Counted from the stretch's first letter, positions 1 through 5,447 are shown. The stretch: 6,687 nt of DNA from Fidelibacterota bacterium (GCA_022564085.1 JADFMC010000123.1:1-6687), one strand, 5' to 3'. The notes: generated by a model not told the origin, from the letters alone. Translations and numbers: made by a program.

Positions 1-572
1 AGGTAGGAGAAGGAAAAGCGCCCGTCATCAGCCAGATCGACACTCTGAAACAGGTCGTAGCCCACAGTGCTGTCGCTGGGGACAAACAAACCCACCACTG
101 TGGTCGCGTTAGGATCGCTTTCCAATACCAGTCCCTCGATTCGGCCGGTGGGAATCTCCCCCCCGGTGCTGAACACGTACTGCTGAGACCGGGACAGTCT
201 ATTGCGCCGGTAGTCCCGGATACCGCGCTGCAGTGTAAGCACGTAGGTCTGGTTGGCGGCCAGCGGCTGGGCCGGTTTTACGATCACCCGCCGCCCCCTG
301 ACCTTGGTGGTGAAGTCCACCTGGGGCGTAAAGATTAGCGATCCGGGGATGGACAGGGGATCCACCAATTCATCAAAATATATCTCGATCGATACCCGGG
401 GGTCGATCCGGCGGCTGAGGTTGGGCGGCTGCAACCGGACCACTACCGGCCCGGTGTCGTCAACCGGTCCCCCCGAAGGCCCCTTGACCGCCGCGCAGCC
501 CAGCATCAGCAGCGACTCCAGTGTAGTAAGCAGCGCGACAAAGCGGCGATATGTAGGTGGAACCAGCGACAT
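1..572 (-). CDS. Ig-like (SbsA-type) domain lipoprotein, N-terminal part, runs off the left edge
   Basis: Reading the minus strand from the ATG at 572 gives 190 codons without a stop up to the window edge, so the C-terminus is missing. Residues 1-26 look like a lipoprotein signal: basic YRR at 8-10, a hydrophobic stretch, then MLGC with Cys26 as the lipidated residue (Leu at -2 is less usual). The motif GPSGGPVDD at 31-39 is typical of a family of Bacteroidetes-type surface lipoproteins. Residues about 41-137 fit an SbsA Ig-like domain (Big_5): PPN, then IEIYFDELVDP, and a closing QYVFSTG. From about 143 (GRIEGLVL) a second beta-sandwich starts. The likely role is a structural or binding protein anchored in the outer membrane or periplasm; no ligand can be named. 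The start has no clear Shine-Dalgarno and was chosen because the signal peptide begins directly after it. The family match is from memory, not from a search. Confidence 0.8.
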   Translation of the reverse strand, partial: MSLVPPTYRRFVALLTTLESLLMLGCAAVKGPSGGPVDDTGPVVVRLQPPNLSRRIDPRVSIEIYFDELVDPLSIPGSLIFTPQVDFTTKVRGRRVIVKPAQPLAANQTYVLTLQRGIRDYRRNRLSRSQQYVFSTGGEIPTGRIEGLVLESDPNATTVVGLFVPSDSTVGYDLFQSVDLADDGRFSFSY

Positions 573-655
573 GGCCGGTGAAATTAGTCGCGCGGGGCAA
601 GCAATGCCAAGGCGGGGTAGAGATCGTATATTGGCGATTGAAAAATGAAAATTGG

Positions 656-674
656 AAGAGATTAAAAGAGATTA
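656..674. repeat. Direct repeat of AAGAGATTA, period 10 bp, in the divergent promoter region
   Basis: AAGAGATTA occurs at 656-664 and again at 666-674, so the copies sit one helical turn apart. They lie in the AT-rich 260-bp spacer (573-832) between the divergent lipoprotein and membrane-protein genes. I found no convincing -35/-10 pair on either strand of this spacer. A same-face protein binding site is possible, but a chance repeat in purine-rich DNA is just as likely. Confidence 0.3.
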
Positions 675-832
675 CAGCAAGGATCGCCAGGTGCAAGCGA
701 TAATTGCATCCAAAGCGAAGAAAACAAATCCTTGGAGTTAAAGGCCACACCGTTTAGTTTCGACCTGATACGCTCACATTACTCTGACAACAAACCAGTT
801 TTAATCAAAATTAAAGACAAAGGAATCCGACC

Positions 833-1285
833 ATGCACTCAACCGCCCGGTACTTCATCAAAACCGCCTTTTTCTTCTTTATCCTGGGCCTGCTGGCCGG
901 GCTTTACCTGTACGCCGCCCAAGTTTTTGGCTGGGTGGCGCCGCCCACCCTGATAGTGGCCCATACCCACGTTCTGCTCATGGGCGGGATGCTGATGATG
1001 ATCCTGGGGGTGGCCGTCTGGTTCTTCCCCCGGCCCACCAAGGACGATAGCAAATACAAACCGCGGGTGATTCTGTGGCTTTATTGGCTTTTCGCCGCCA
1101 GCACCCTCCTGCGCTTTGGGGCCGAGGTAATATCCGGCTTTCCCGGCTACCAGGGACTGCGAATGGCGGGCTTTATCATGTCCGTCCTGCAGGTAGGGGC
1201 CACCGTGGGGCTGGTCTATTCCATCTGGGGACGCATCCGGCCGGTGGGCAGCCAACTGCGGGAGAAGAAGGGGGAGGCGTTTTAG
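833..1285 (+). CDS. Small four-helix membrane protein with an H-x-H motif, haem-copper oxidase subunit I/NnrS-like
   Basis: This is a 150-residue integral membrane protein. Hydrophobic segments lie at about 9-32, 38-65, 77-99 and 110-132. The second begins with AHTHVLLMGGM, giving His44 and His46 at the start of a helix that ends in WFFPRP. This resembles the helix of subunit I of cytochrome oxidases, nitric oxide reductases and NnrS-type proteins that begins with an H-x-H/H-x-N haem-ligand motif and ends near a PR. It is much shorter than a real subunit I (about 12 helices), so it is not an oxidase by itself. It may be a stand-alone haem- or metal-binding membrane protein, or only share the fold. 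The start is firm: AAAGGA at 819-824 stands 8 nt before the ATG. The gene is alone on its strand; no oxidase genes are next to it. The existence of the gene is sure, the function is not. Confidence 0.82.
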   Translation: MHSTARYFIKTAFFFFILGLLAGLYLYAAQVFGWVAPPTLIVAHTHVLLMGGMLMMILGVAVWFFPRPTKDDSKYKPRVILWLYWLFAASTLLRFGAEVISGFPGYQGLRMAGFIMSVLQVGATVGLVYSIWGRIRPVGSQLREKKGEAF

Positions 1286-1292
1286 ATCGCAA

Positions 1293-1334
1293 ACTCGATA
1301 CTGGATACTCGATGCTGGATGTTGGATATTGGAT
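1293..1334. repeat. Six tandem degenerate heptamers, consensus RYTSGAT
   Basis: Starting 8 bp after the stop codon of the membrane-protein gene, six head-to-tail 7-bp units follow without a gap: ACTCGAT, ACTGGAT, ACTCGAT, GCTGGAT, GTTGGAT, ATTGGAT. The last four positions are S-G-A-T in every copy, and variation is confined to R, Y and the C/G position. Non-coding short tandem heptamers of this kind recall the STRR repeats known from Nostoc-type cyanobacteria, although the unit is different here. Their function is unknown. Confidence 0.75.
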
Positions 1335-1342
1335 GGTATCTC

Positions 1343-1366
1343 GCCAGCGGCGGGGCTGGCTCCCCG
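1343..1366. other. GC-rich alternative hairpins between the two heptamer runs
   Basis: Two mutually exclusive hairpins can form. GCCAGC (1343-1348) pairs with GCTGGC (1355-1360) over a 6-nt loop, and CGGGG (1351-1355) pairs with CCCCG (1362-1366) over a 6-nt loop. They lie about 60-80 nt after the membrane-protein stop codon. No T-tract follows on either strand, so an intrinsic terminator is not supported. The symmetric place between two heptamer runs suggests they belong to one repeat element. Confidence 0.4.
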
Positions 1367-1390
1367 AACTAGTAACTCGAAACTCGTAAC
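1367..1390. repeat. Second heptamer run: AACTAGT, AACTCGA, AACTCGT, partial AAC
   Basis: Three complete 7-bp units and the start of a fourth follow the hairpin. They share AACT-N-G-N and keep the ACTCG core seen in the first heptamer run at 1293-1334. Together the two runs and the hairpin form a compact composite element of about 100 bp in non-coding DNA. Confidence 0.6.
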
Positions 1391-1396
1391 CTTGCC

Positions 1397-1438
1397 CTGA
1401 GCACTTCGCTACGCTCAGCACAGGCCTGCCGAAGGGCC
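1397..1438. repeat. REP-like palindromic intergenic element (CTGAGC...GCTCAG and GGCC...GGGCC)
   Basis: CTGAGC (1397-1402) and GCTCAG (1413-1418) form a 6-bp stem around ACTTCGCTAC. Next to it GGCCTGCCGAAGGGCC (1423-1438) is an imperfect palindrome. Read on the minus strand the unit starts with CCCTTCGGCAGG and ends with GTGCTCAGGG. From memory, strings of the type CCTTCGGCAGG and GAGCGAAG...CTCAGG are common dispersed intergenic repeats in environmental bacterial genomes. Only one copy is visible here, so dispersion is inferred. It lies downstream of both convergent genes (833-1285 plus, 1523-2998 minus) and might help 3'-end formation. Confidence 0.5.
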
Positions 1439-1448
1439 GGATGCGAAA

Positions 1449-1479
1449 GGAGCCCGGCTGCCCACGGCCGCCGAGCTCC
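1449..1479. other. Inverted repeat GGAGC-n-CGGC ... GCCG-n-GCTCC downstream of the TPR gene
   Basis: GGAGC (1449-1453) and CGGC (1455-1458) pair with GCCG (1470-1473) and GCTCC (1475-1479), leaving one internal C/A mismatch and an 11-nt loop. It lies 44-74 nt beyond the annotated stop of the minus-strand TPR gene. On the minus strand only a short TTT follows, so this could be a weak or factor-assisted terminator for that gene, or part of the repeat cluster. Confidence 0.35.
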
Positions 1480-1522
1480 TGAACGCTCACCAATGCAGGT
1501 AGGTGTCAGTCCCCTAGAGCCG

Positions 1523-2998
1523 CTAAGGCCTGTGGGCGTGCCAGGGCGTAGCCCACGCCCGGTGCAGACTATTGCCGCCACTCTGGCTAAAAACCTCGCC
1601 CCATTCGGCCACTTTGCGGTACAGCTCGGTGGCCCTATCCTGGTTGCCGGCATCGGATTCAGCCTTCGCCAACAGGTAGAACGTGTAGGTATCTTGTTGA
1701 TCCGCTTGCCCAAGATGCTCAATGGCCGGGGCCTGCTCGCCCTTTTCGATGAAGATAGTTCCCAGTAGCAGGTGATGTACCTCCATTGCATCCGGGTCAT
1801 TCCCAGCCTCGATGCTGGTCTTGAGCTCCGCGGCCTTCGCCATGGCCGCCTCGAAGTCCTGGCGTTTTGCTGCGATGAATGCTTCCTGGTAAAGGGCCCC
1901 GTTGGTGAAGAAATCAGTGACGGCCGGAGTAAAGCCTGCTCCCTGAACCACTTCCCGGCAAGCCGCCAGGCTCTGCTGGGCCTCAGCGAGGTTCCCCATT
2001 TCGGTATGGATGCGGCAGATGCCCGAATGAATCAGGGCCAAACGCCTGGGCAGATCGGCTTTGGCTGCCATCTCCAGGGCCTTGCCGATTTCCGCCAGTG
2101 CCTGCTGAGGCTTCCCTTCGTAGAGGTAGGAGAAGGCAATCGTTTCCAGATCAAAGATCTTTCCTAATGGCGTCTGTTCCATGTCGATGGCCTGGCGGAT
2201 GGCCGCCCGCCCCTGATCGTAATGACCCATATAGATGTGGTTGAGACCGATCTTGCGCTGCGAAAAGGTAAACATGGGGTTTAGTTCCGCAGATTTCTTA
2301 AAGTGTTCGATGGCCTCCTCGTGCCGGCCCATCCTAGTTAATAGGTCGGCCATGGAATCGTAGGGATTGGCCTCATCGGGAATCAGGCGGATGTAATTCT
2401 GGAATGCCTCCTCCGCCTTCTCAAACCTGTTGTTTGCCATGTGAACGTAGCCCAGGCTGTTGTAGGGCGGCGCGAAGTCCGGATCGATGCCGATGGCCTT
2501 TTCGTATTCGGCAATGGCCTTGTCAAATTCATTCTGAGCACCATATGAAGCAGCCAGGGCAAAATGCGCGCGCTTGTCTTTGGGATACCTGCGCACCAGT
2601 CGCTTACGCAGCTGCATAGCCTTGACGGGATTGTTGTCCGCCGCCGCCTGGGAGGCCTCGATCAAAAGCCGTTCGCCCTCGGAGACGTTGGGCGCCAGGG
2701 CCCCGGCCCGATCCAGGTGCTCCCTAAATTCCTTGTTCGTGGCGACCGTTTGGGCACGAGCCCAATGGGCCAGGGCGAATTCAGGATCCATTTCGATGGC
2801 CTGCGAGTAAAGTTCCCGGGCCTCATCAAAGCGCAGGTTATCGCCTACCTGGCGGGCCTGGATGAAAATCTCCCGGGCCTCCTCCGAAGCGGTAGTGATG
2901 GGAATTTCGCCGGTTGCACCGCAGCCCACCATCAAGATGACAACTATGGCCGCGAACAGCACTCCGGCTGCACGTTTTATGGCAGTATCTATTCTCAT
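1523..2998 (-). CDS. TPR-repeat lipoprotein, probably frameshifted at the C-terminus
   Basis: The 491-residue product begins with a lipoprotein signal: MRIDTAIKR, a hydrophobic stretch, then ILMVGC with Cys26. The open frame extends 45 codons further upstream to 3133, but that would bury the signal peptide, so the ATG at 2998 is preferred; a G-run (GGGGGG) stands about 5 nt before it. The rest is helical repeats. Clear TPRs are at about 41-74, 143-176, 177-208, 209-242 and 243-276, with the usual ending -AI-DP/NP (MDPEF, IDPDF, NPMF), and weaker repeats run to about 465. TPR arrays are protein-binding scaffolds; the partner is unknown and it probably acts at a periplasmic membrane face. After NSL at 476-478 the frame ends in a tail (WATPWHAHRP) unlike the family, while another frame continues as VGYALARPQALAALGD and stops at 1506. 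A one-base loss near 1557-1564 is likely. The gene stands alone on its strand. Confidence 0.88.
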   Translation of the reverse strand: MRIDTAIKRAAGVLFAAIVVILMVGCGATGEIPITTASEEAREIFIQARQVGDNLRFDEARELYSQAIEMDPEFALAHWARAQTVATNKEFREHLDRAGALAPNVSEGERLLIEASQAAADNNPVKAMQLRKRLVRRYPKDKRAHFALAASYGAQNEFDKAIAEYEKAIGIDPDFAPPYNSLGYVHMANNRFEKAEEAFQNYIRLIPDEANPYDSMADLLTRMGRHEEAIEHFKKSAELNPMFTFSQRKIGLNHIYMGHYDQGRAAIRQAIDMEQTPLGKIFDLETIAFSYLYEGKPQQALAEIGKALEMAAKADLPRRLALIHSGICRIHTEMGNLAEAQQSLAACREVVQGAGFTPAVTDFFTNGALYQEAFIAAKRQDFEAAMAKAAELKTSIEAGNDPDAMEVHHLLLGTIFIEKGEQAPAIEHLGQADQQDTYTFYLLAKAESDAGNQDRATELYRKVAEWGEVFSQSGGNSLHRAWATPWHAHRP

Positions 2999-3318
2999 GA
3001 TTGCCCCCCAGCAATTAGTGCAGAGAGATAAGCGCAAGATAGTGAAATAGCAAGGTTTATCGAAGGCGGCCAGACAAAACAAACCGTCAATCGGTATTCC
3101 TATCGGTGGGGCAGTCCCTCTATAATATATCAATTGGGGAAATATATAACCTTATACAGTCCGGACCACGGACCTTAATGAATTACTAGGTCCTGATCGG
3201 GGGTTGGGATGAAGGGGTCAATAAGCAAACTGTGGGCTAGCCTCCCCTGCAAAAACAATTGAACGGCCCCCAGTAGATGCCCCTGACTGTTTTCTGATCC
3301 CTGAGCGGACCGCACCCC
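2999..3318. other. 320-bp gene-free spacer between the peptidase and TPR genes
   Basis: No credible gene is seen on either strand. Because both neighbours are on the minus strand, this spacer holds the 3' end of the peptidase transcript and the promoter of the TPR gene. An AT-rich core at about 3121-3155 contains TATAAT- and TATTAT-like strings on both strands and is the best candidate for the TPR-gene promoter, about 130-160 nt before its ATG, but I find no good -35 partner. A small hairpin GTCCG-GACCA-CGGAC lies at 3159-3173. No T-tailed hairpin is visible after the peptidase stop. Confidence 0.5.
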
Positions 3319-4728
3319 CTATTCGGTATACATATCGATCACCTGCTCAATGGCCTCGCTGCATACCCGGCAGAAGTGGTCGGGGTTGCGGGTGAACATC
3401 AGGCAGTCCACCTGGGGCCGGAAGAGTCCCTTAGCCTCATAACCCGCCCCTTCAAAAGCGCCCACCTTACCAAAGTGCGCTTCACCTTCCAGCATGGGCT
3501 TGGTGATGGCCTTGACCTCACCAAATAACGCCTCCAGCGCTTCCTCCGTGGCCCCCTGCTCCCTGAGTGCTGTGCGCCTGGCCTGGTAAGCGTATGACGC
3601 ACTGTCGTAGGCCGCCTGGTTCCAGGGAGTGGGGAGGGGGGTTTCCGTTTCCACCAGGTGGCCCCATTTCAGGTTGGCGGGGTCCAGCAGGGCGGTAATG
3701 TTGGATTCCCAGGGCTCCACACCGGGAGGATTGAAATCCTCGTAGGCGGTGGAAGAGGTGTAGTATTCGTCAGCCAATCCGGCGAATGAGTGGCCGAACT
3801 CGTGGACCACGAGGTAAGGGGCCTGGCTGCTGTGGGCCGCGGCCGTGGCGTACAGGTTGAAAATGCCGCCCCCGCCGTATTTGCGGTCGTTGTTGATGAT
3901 GATCAGGGCATCGTAGGGCACCTGGGCCGCCACCTCGCGCACGGTCCGGTTGGCATAGGTCAGGATATAGCGGTCCGAGTCCAGTGCGTTATAGCTCAGC
4001 CCCAACGGATTGTCGCGCCAGACACCCTGGCGGGGATTGCTGATCCCGGACTCGGCCGTGGGCAGGTGGATAGCCCGCACGTTGAAATCACCTTTGCGCG
4101 ATTTGAACGGCTCGAAACTGAACAGTGCGGCCGCCAGGCGCTCAACGTCCCGCTTGAATTTCAGGCGCTCCCTTTTAGTATAGCCATCGCCCAAGAACAG
4201 GATGTCCACGCTGGTTTCCGGAGGCCCGCCCTCAAATACCGTCCAGACTTTGCCGGCGGGGGCCACCTCCGAGCGGTTGACGAACCGGCTGGTGGGATCG
4301 ACCCCGGTTTCGTAAAAGGGGGCGAAGGTGCCATCAGCCTGGCGTTTGTTGAGCACCAGCCTCACCGGCGCCTTTGGCTCGGGGAAACGCTGCGACTCGT
4401 GGAAGGTGCCCCAGACCCCGTCGTGGGCGGGACTGGTGGTCTCGTACTCACCGTAGATGGAGGCAAAACCGCGGGAGTAGAGCAGCTCGCCGGAAGCAGC
4501 ATCGAATACCTCGAACAGGTACTTACCCCGGTTGGTGCGATCCACCAGCTGCACCCGGCTGCCGGGCCAGGGGCCTTCCAGCCGCACCTGGTCCAGGGAG
4601 ACATGTTCCTCGTCGAAGGTACCGCTGTGATAATAGTCCAGGCGCAGGGTGCGGCCGGTGAAGGTGTCGTCAAAAGCCGCTGATTGGGCGAAGGTAATGG
4701 TTGAAAGCAGAAGCAGAATACGAATCAT
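3319..4728 (-). CDS. Secreted zinc metallopeptidase of family M64 (IgA peptidase family)
   Basis: The 469-residue protein starts with a Sec-type signal peptide (MIRILLLLSTITFAQSA, cleavage near 17) that has no lipobox, so it is exported and not lipid-anchored. Residues about 20-150 form the beta-rich N-terminal domain that precedes M64 catalytic domains. The peptidase domain runs from about 168 to 465: VDILFLGDGYT at 174-184, then the zinc site HEFGH at 309-313 inside VVHEFGHSFAGLADEY. His309 and His313 are ligands, Glu310 the catalytic base, and Asp320 the likely third ligand. A late segment, GLFRPQVDCLM with Cys442, then Cys453 and Cys456, matches the conserved end of the family. All key residues are present and the length is normal, so the enzyme should be active. 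Known relatives include an IgA protease of a gut bacterium, but most are environmental and their substrates are unknown; immunoglobulin cleavage should not be assumed. AAGG stands 7 nt before the ATG. Confidence 0.92.
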   Translation of the reverse strand: MIRILLLLSTITFAQSAAFDDTFTGRTLRLDYYHSGTFDEEHVSLDQVRLEGPWPGSRVQLVDRTNRGKYLFEVFDAASGELLYSRGFASIYGEYETTSPAHDGVWGTFHESQRFPEPKAPVRLVLNKRQADGTFAPFYETGVDPTSRFVNRSEVAPAGKVWTVFEGGPPETSVDILFLGDGYTKRERLKFKRDVERLAAALFSFEPFKSRKGDFNVRAIHLPTAESGISNPRQGVWRDNPLGLSYNALDSDRYILTYANRTVREVAAQVPYDALIIINNDRKYGGGGIFNLYATAAAHSSQAPYLVVHEFGHSFAGLADEYYTSSTAYEDFNPPGVEPWESNITALLDPANLKWGHLVETETPLPTPWNQAAYDSASYAYQARRTALREQGATEEALEALFGEVKAITKPMLEGEAHFGKVGAFEGAGYEAKGLFRPQVDCLMFTRNPDHFCRVCSEAIEQVIDMYTE

Positions 4729-4781
4729 TGGGTTGCCTTGTCGTACCTAAAAGCGATGGATAGTATGGATGTGCACGTTTG

Positions 4782-4810
4782 ATGTATAAATCTCAAATGC
4801 ATTTATTGAG
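4782..4810 (-). promoter_or_regulatory. Candidate -10 region and 10-bp palindrome upstream of the peptidase gene
   Basis: AAATGCATTT at 4795-4804 is a perfect 10-bp palindrome, enclosed by CTCAA (4792-4796) and TTGAG (4806-4810). Next to it on the minus strand lies TTTATACAT (4782-4790), containing TATACA as a possible -10 box, about 55-60 nt before the peptidase ATG. No good -35 hexamer is found 16-18 bp upstream. The arrangement would suit a regulator binding just upstream of the -10, but the evidence is positional only. Confidence 0.3.
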
Positions 4811-4821
4811 CGCGATATTAG

Positions 4822-4869
4822 AGCCGGTTTGGGGTTTTTACCAAATCCTGGCGTCCATTCAATCCGGCT
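4822..4869 (-). terminator. Possible nested stem downstream of the antitoxin gene
   Basis: AGCCGG (4822-4827) can pair with CCGGCT (4864-4869), and the enclosed loop holds a second stem, TTTGG (4828-4832) with CCAAA (4841-4845). The structure begins 5 nt after the antitoxin stop codon on the minus strand, where a terminator of the toxin-antitoxin transcript would be expected. There is no T-tract after it, so this is a weak call; read-through into the peptidase gene remains possible. Confidence 0.22.
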
Positions 4870-4873
4870 GGAC

Positions 4874-5119
4874 TTACCTCGGGACATCTTCCAGCCGAAT
4901 TCCTTTGCCGGCCCGCAGGCTGCTACGGGCGGCGGCCACCCGGGCCTGAAAGCGGGGATCGTTTGCCAGGCGGTAATCGAACCAATCGTCCTCACTGTCA
5001 AAACCTATCAATACACCGGCCGGTTTTCCATGCCGGGTGATGATAATTTCGTTCTGACCAGCCGACCGGAGATACTCGGAGAGATGGTCCTTGATTTCAG
5101 ATAACGGTACTCTTTTCAT
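4874..5119 (-). CDS. Phd/YefM-type antitoxin (second gene of a toxin-first pair)
   Basis: The 81-residue protein begins MKRVPLSEIKDHLSEYL, the N-terminal dimerising and DNA-binding fold of the Phd/YefM family, followed by the typical IIITRHGKPAGVLIGF at 25-40. The C-terminal part (SEDDWFDYRLANDPRF at 42-57, then SSLRAGKGIRLEDV) is the region expected to wrap and neutralise the toxin. The ATG overlaps the toxin stop as ATGA at 5116-5119, which implies translational coupling, and GGGGAAG stands 5 nt before the start inside the toxin gene. Antitoxins of this kind usually bind the operator of their own operon, here probably the inverted repeat at 5408-5432. The length is normal for the family and no defect is seen. 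Confidence 0.92.
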   Translation of the reverse strand: MKRVPLSEIKDHLSEYLRSAGQNEIIITRHGKPAGVLIGFDSEDDWFDYRLANDPRFQARVAAARSSLRAGKGIRLEDVPR

Positions 5120-5409
5120 TTGAACTTCCCCACTTTCTCCAGCCAGACAATGGCGCTGGTTTTAGGTATAATCGCTAAGACTTCAACCGACCTTTCGGCA
5201 ACATCAAAAAAAACCCGAAATTCACCTACACGCAATCGATACTGCGGTTTGGCAGTTCCTCGGAGGCGTTTGATCCGGCTTCTACTGATCTTATCGGGCT
5301 CATATCGCAAGTGCTTTTCAATTGCATCAAGCAAAATGGAGCGATTTCTAGCGGTTAAACTTTTGAGATCATTTACGGCCTCGGGAGCCATAAAGATTTC
5401 GTACTTCAT
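5116..5409 (-). CDS. RelE/ParE-family toxin (first gene of the pair)
   Basis: The 97-residue basic protein has the RelE/ParE fold signature: MKYEIFMAPEAVNDLKSL with two N-terminal helices to about 37, then RSRIKRLRG at 43-51, YRLRVGEFRVFFDV at 57-70, and the last strand VEVLAI at 76-81. RelE members cleave mRNA at the ribosome and ParE members block DNA gyrase. The closest group I remember, with SRSRIKRLRG and PQYRLRV followed by a Phd-type antitoxin, is usually annotated only to superfamily level, so the target cannot be fixed from sequence. The conserved basic residues (Arg45, Lys47, Arg48, Arg50, Arg58, Arg60) are present and the gene looks intact. The toxin comes before its antitoxin, unlike classical relBE, parDE and yefM-yoeB. 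No Shine-Dalgarno precedes the ATG; a strong promoter almost touches it, so a nearly leaderless mRNA is expected. Confidence 0.93.
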   Translation of the reverse strand: MKYEIFMAPEAVNDLKSLTARNRSILLDAIEKHLRYEPDKISRSRIKRLRGTAKPQYRLRVGEFRVFFDVAERSVEVLAIIPKTSAIVWLEKVGKFK

Positions 5410-5432
5410 TCTGGCCAGATAGTAGCCAGAAT
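5408..5432. promoter_or_regulatory. Perfect 8-bp inverted repeat, likely autoregulatory operator of the toxin-antitoxin operon
   Basis: ATTCTGGC (5408-5415) and GCCAGAAT (5425-5432) are exact reverse complements separated by 9 nt, with arm centres 17 bp apart. The left arm covers two bases of the toxin start codon and the spacer contains the whole -10 hexamer. A dimer of the antitoxin, or the toxin-antitoxin complex, bound here would block RNA polymerase. This is the usual logic of type II operons; the binding itself is inferred. Confidence 0.7.
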
Positions 5433-5447
5433 ATGTTGAGATGTCAA
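5419..5447 (-). promoter_or_regulatory. Sigma70-type promoter of the toxin-antitoxin operon
   Basis: On the minus strand TTGACA (5447-5442), a perfect -35 consensus, is followed after exactly 17 bp by TACTAT (5424-5419), which matches four of six -10 positions. Transcription would start near 5412, only 2-5 nt before the toxin ATG at 5409. This fits the absence of a Shine-Dalgarno and predicts leaderless translation of the toxin. Confidence 0.7.

Noticed and set aside
460..750. A 96-codon minus-strand frame covering the lipoprotein start region
   Set aside because: It overlaps in another frame the Ig-like lipoprotein starting at 572, whose signal peptide and GPSGGP motif are convincing; the 96-residue product has no family features.
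839..1255. A 138-codon minus-strand frame opposite the small membrane protein
   Set aside because: Rich in Gly, His and Gln with no hydrophobic or domain pattern, whereas the plus-strand frame has a Shine-Dalgarno and four clean membrane helices.
1293..1390. The heptamer cluster considered as a CRISPR array
   Set aside because: Units are 7 bp and contiguous, with no 20-40 bp repeats, no unique spacers and no cas genes.
1369..1800. A 143-codon minus-strand frame at the end of the TPR gene
   Set aside because: It is a shifted reading of the TPR gene and the repeat-rich spacer. Only the third frame at 1506-1556 resembles a family C-terminus, and this is not that frame.
2999..3133. A 45-codon N-terminal extension of the TPR gene
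   Set aside because: It would place a non-hydrophobic, cysteine-scattered stretch before a clear lipoprotein signal peptide that begins at the ATG at 2998.
3159..3173. Small hairpin GTCCG-GACCA-CGGAC considered as a terminator
   Set aside because: The stem is only 5 bp, no T-tract follows on either strand, and it is about 145 nt beyond the peptidase stop codon.
3790..4683. A 297-codon plus-strand open frame antisense to the peptidase gene
   Set aside because: It lies entirely opposite a well-supported M64 peptidase, has no recognisable domain, and its valine/glycine/histidine-rich composition is what the antisense of a GC-rich gene gives.
4747..5001. An 84-codon minus-strand frame overlapping the antitoxin
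   Set aside because: It is a frame-shifted reading of the antitoxin gene plus spacer, with no recognisable features; the Phd/YefM frame is clear.
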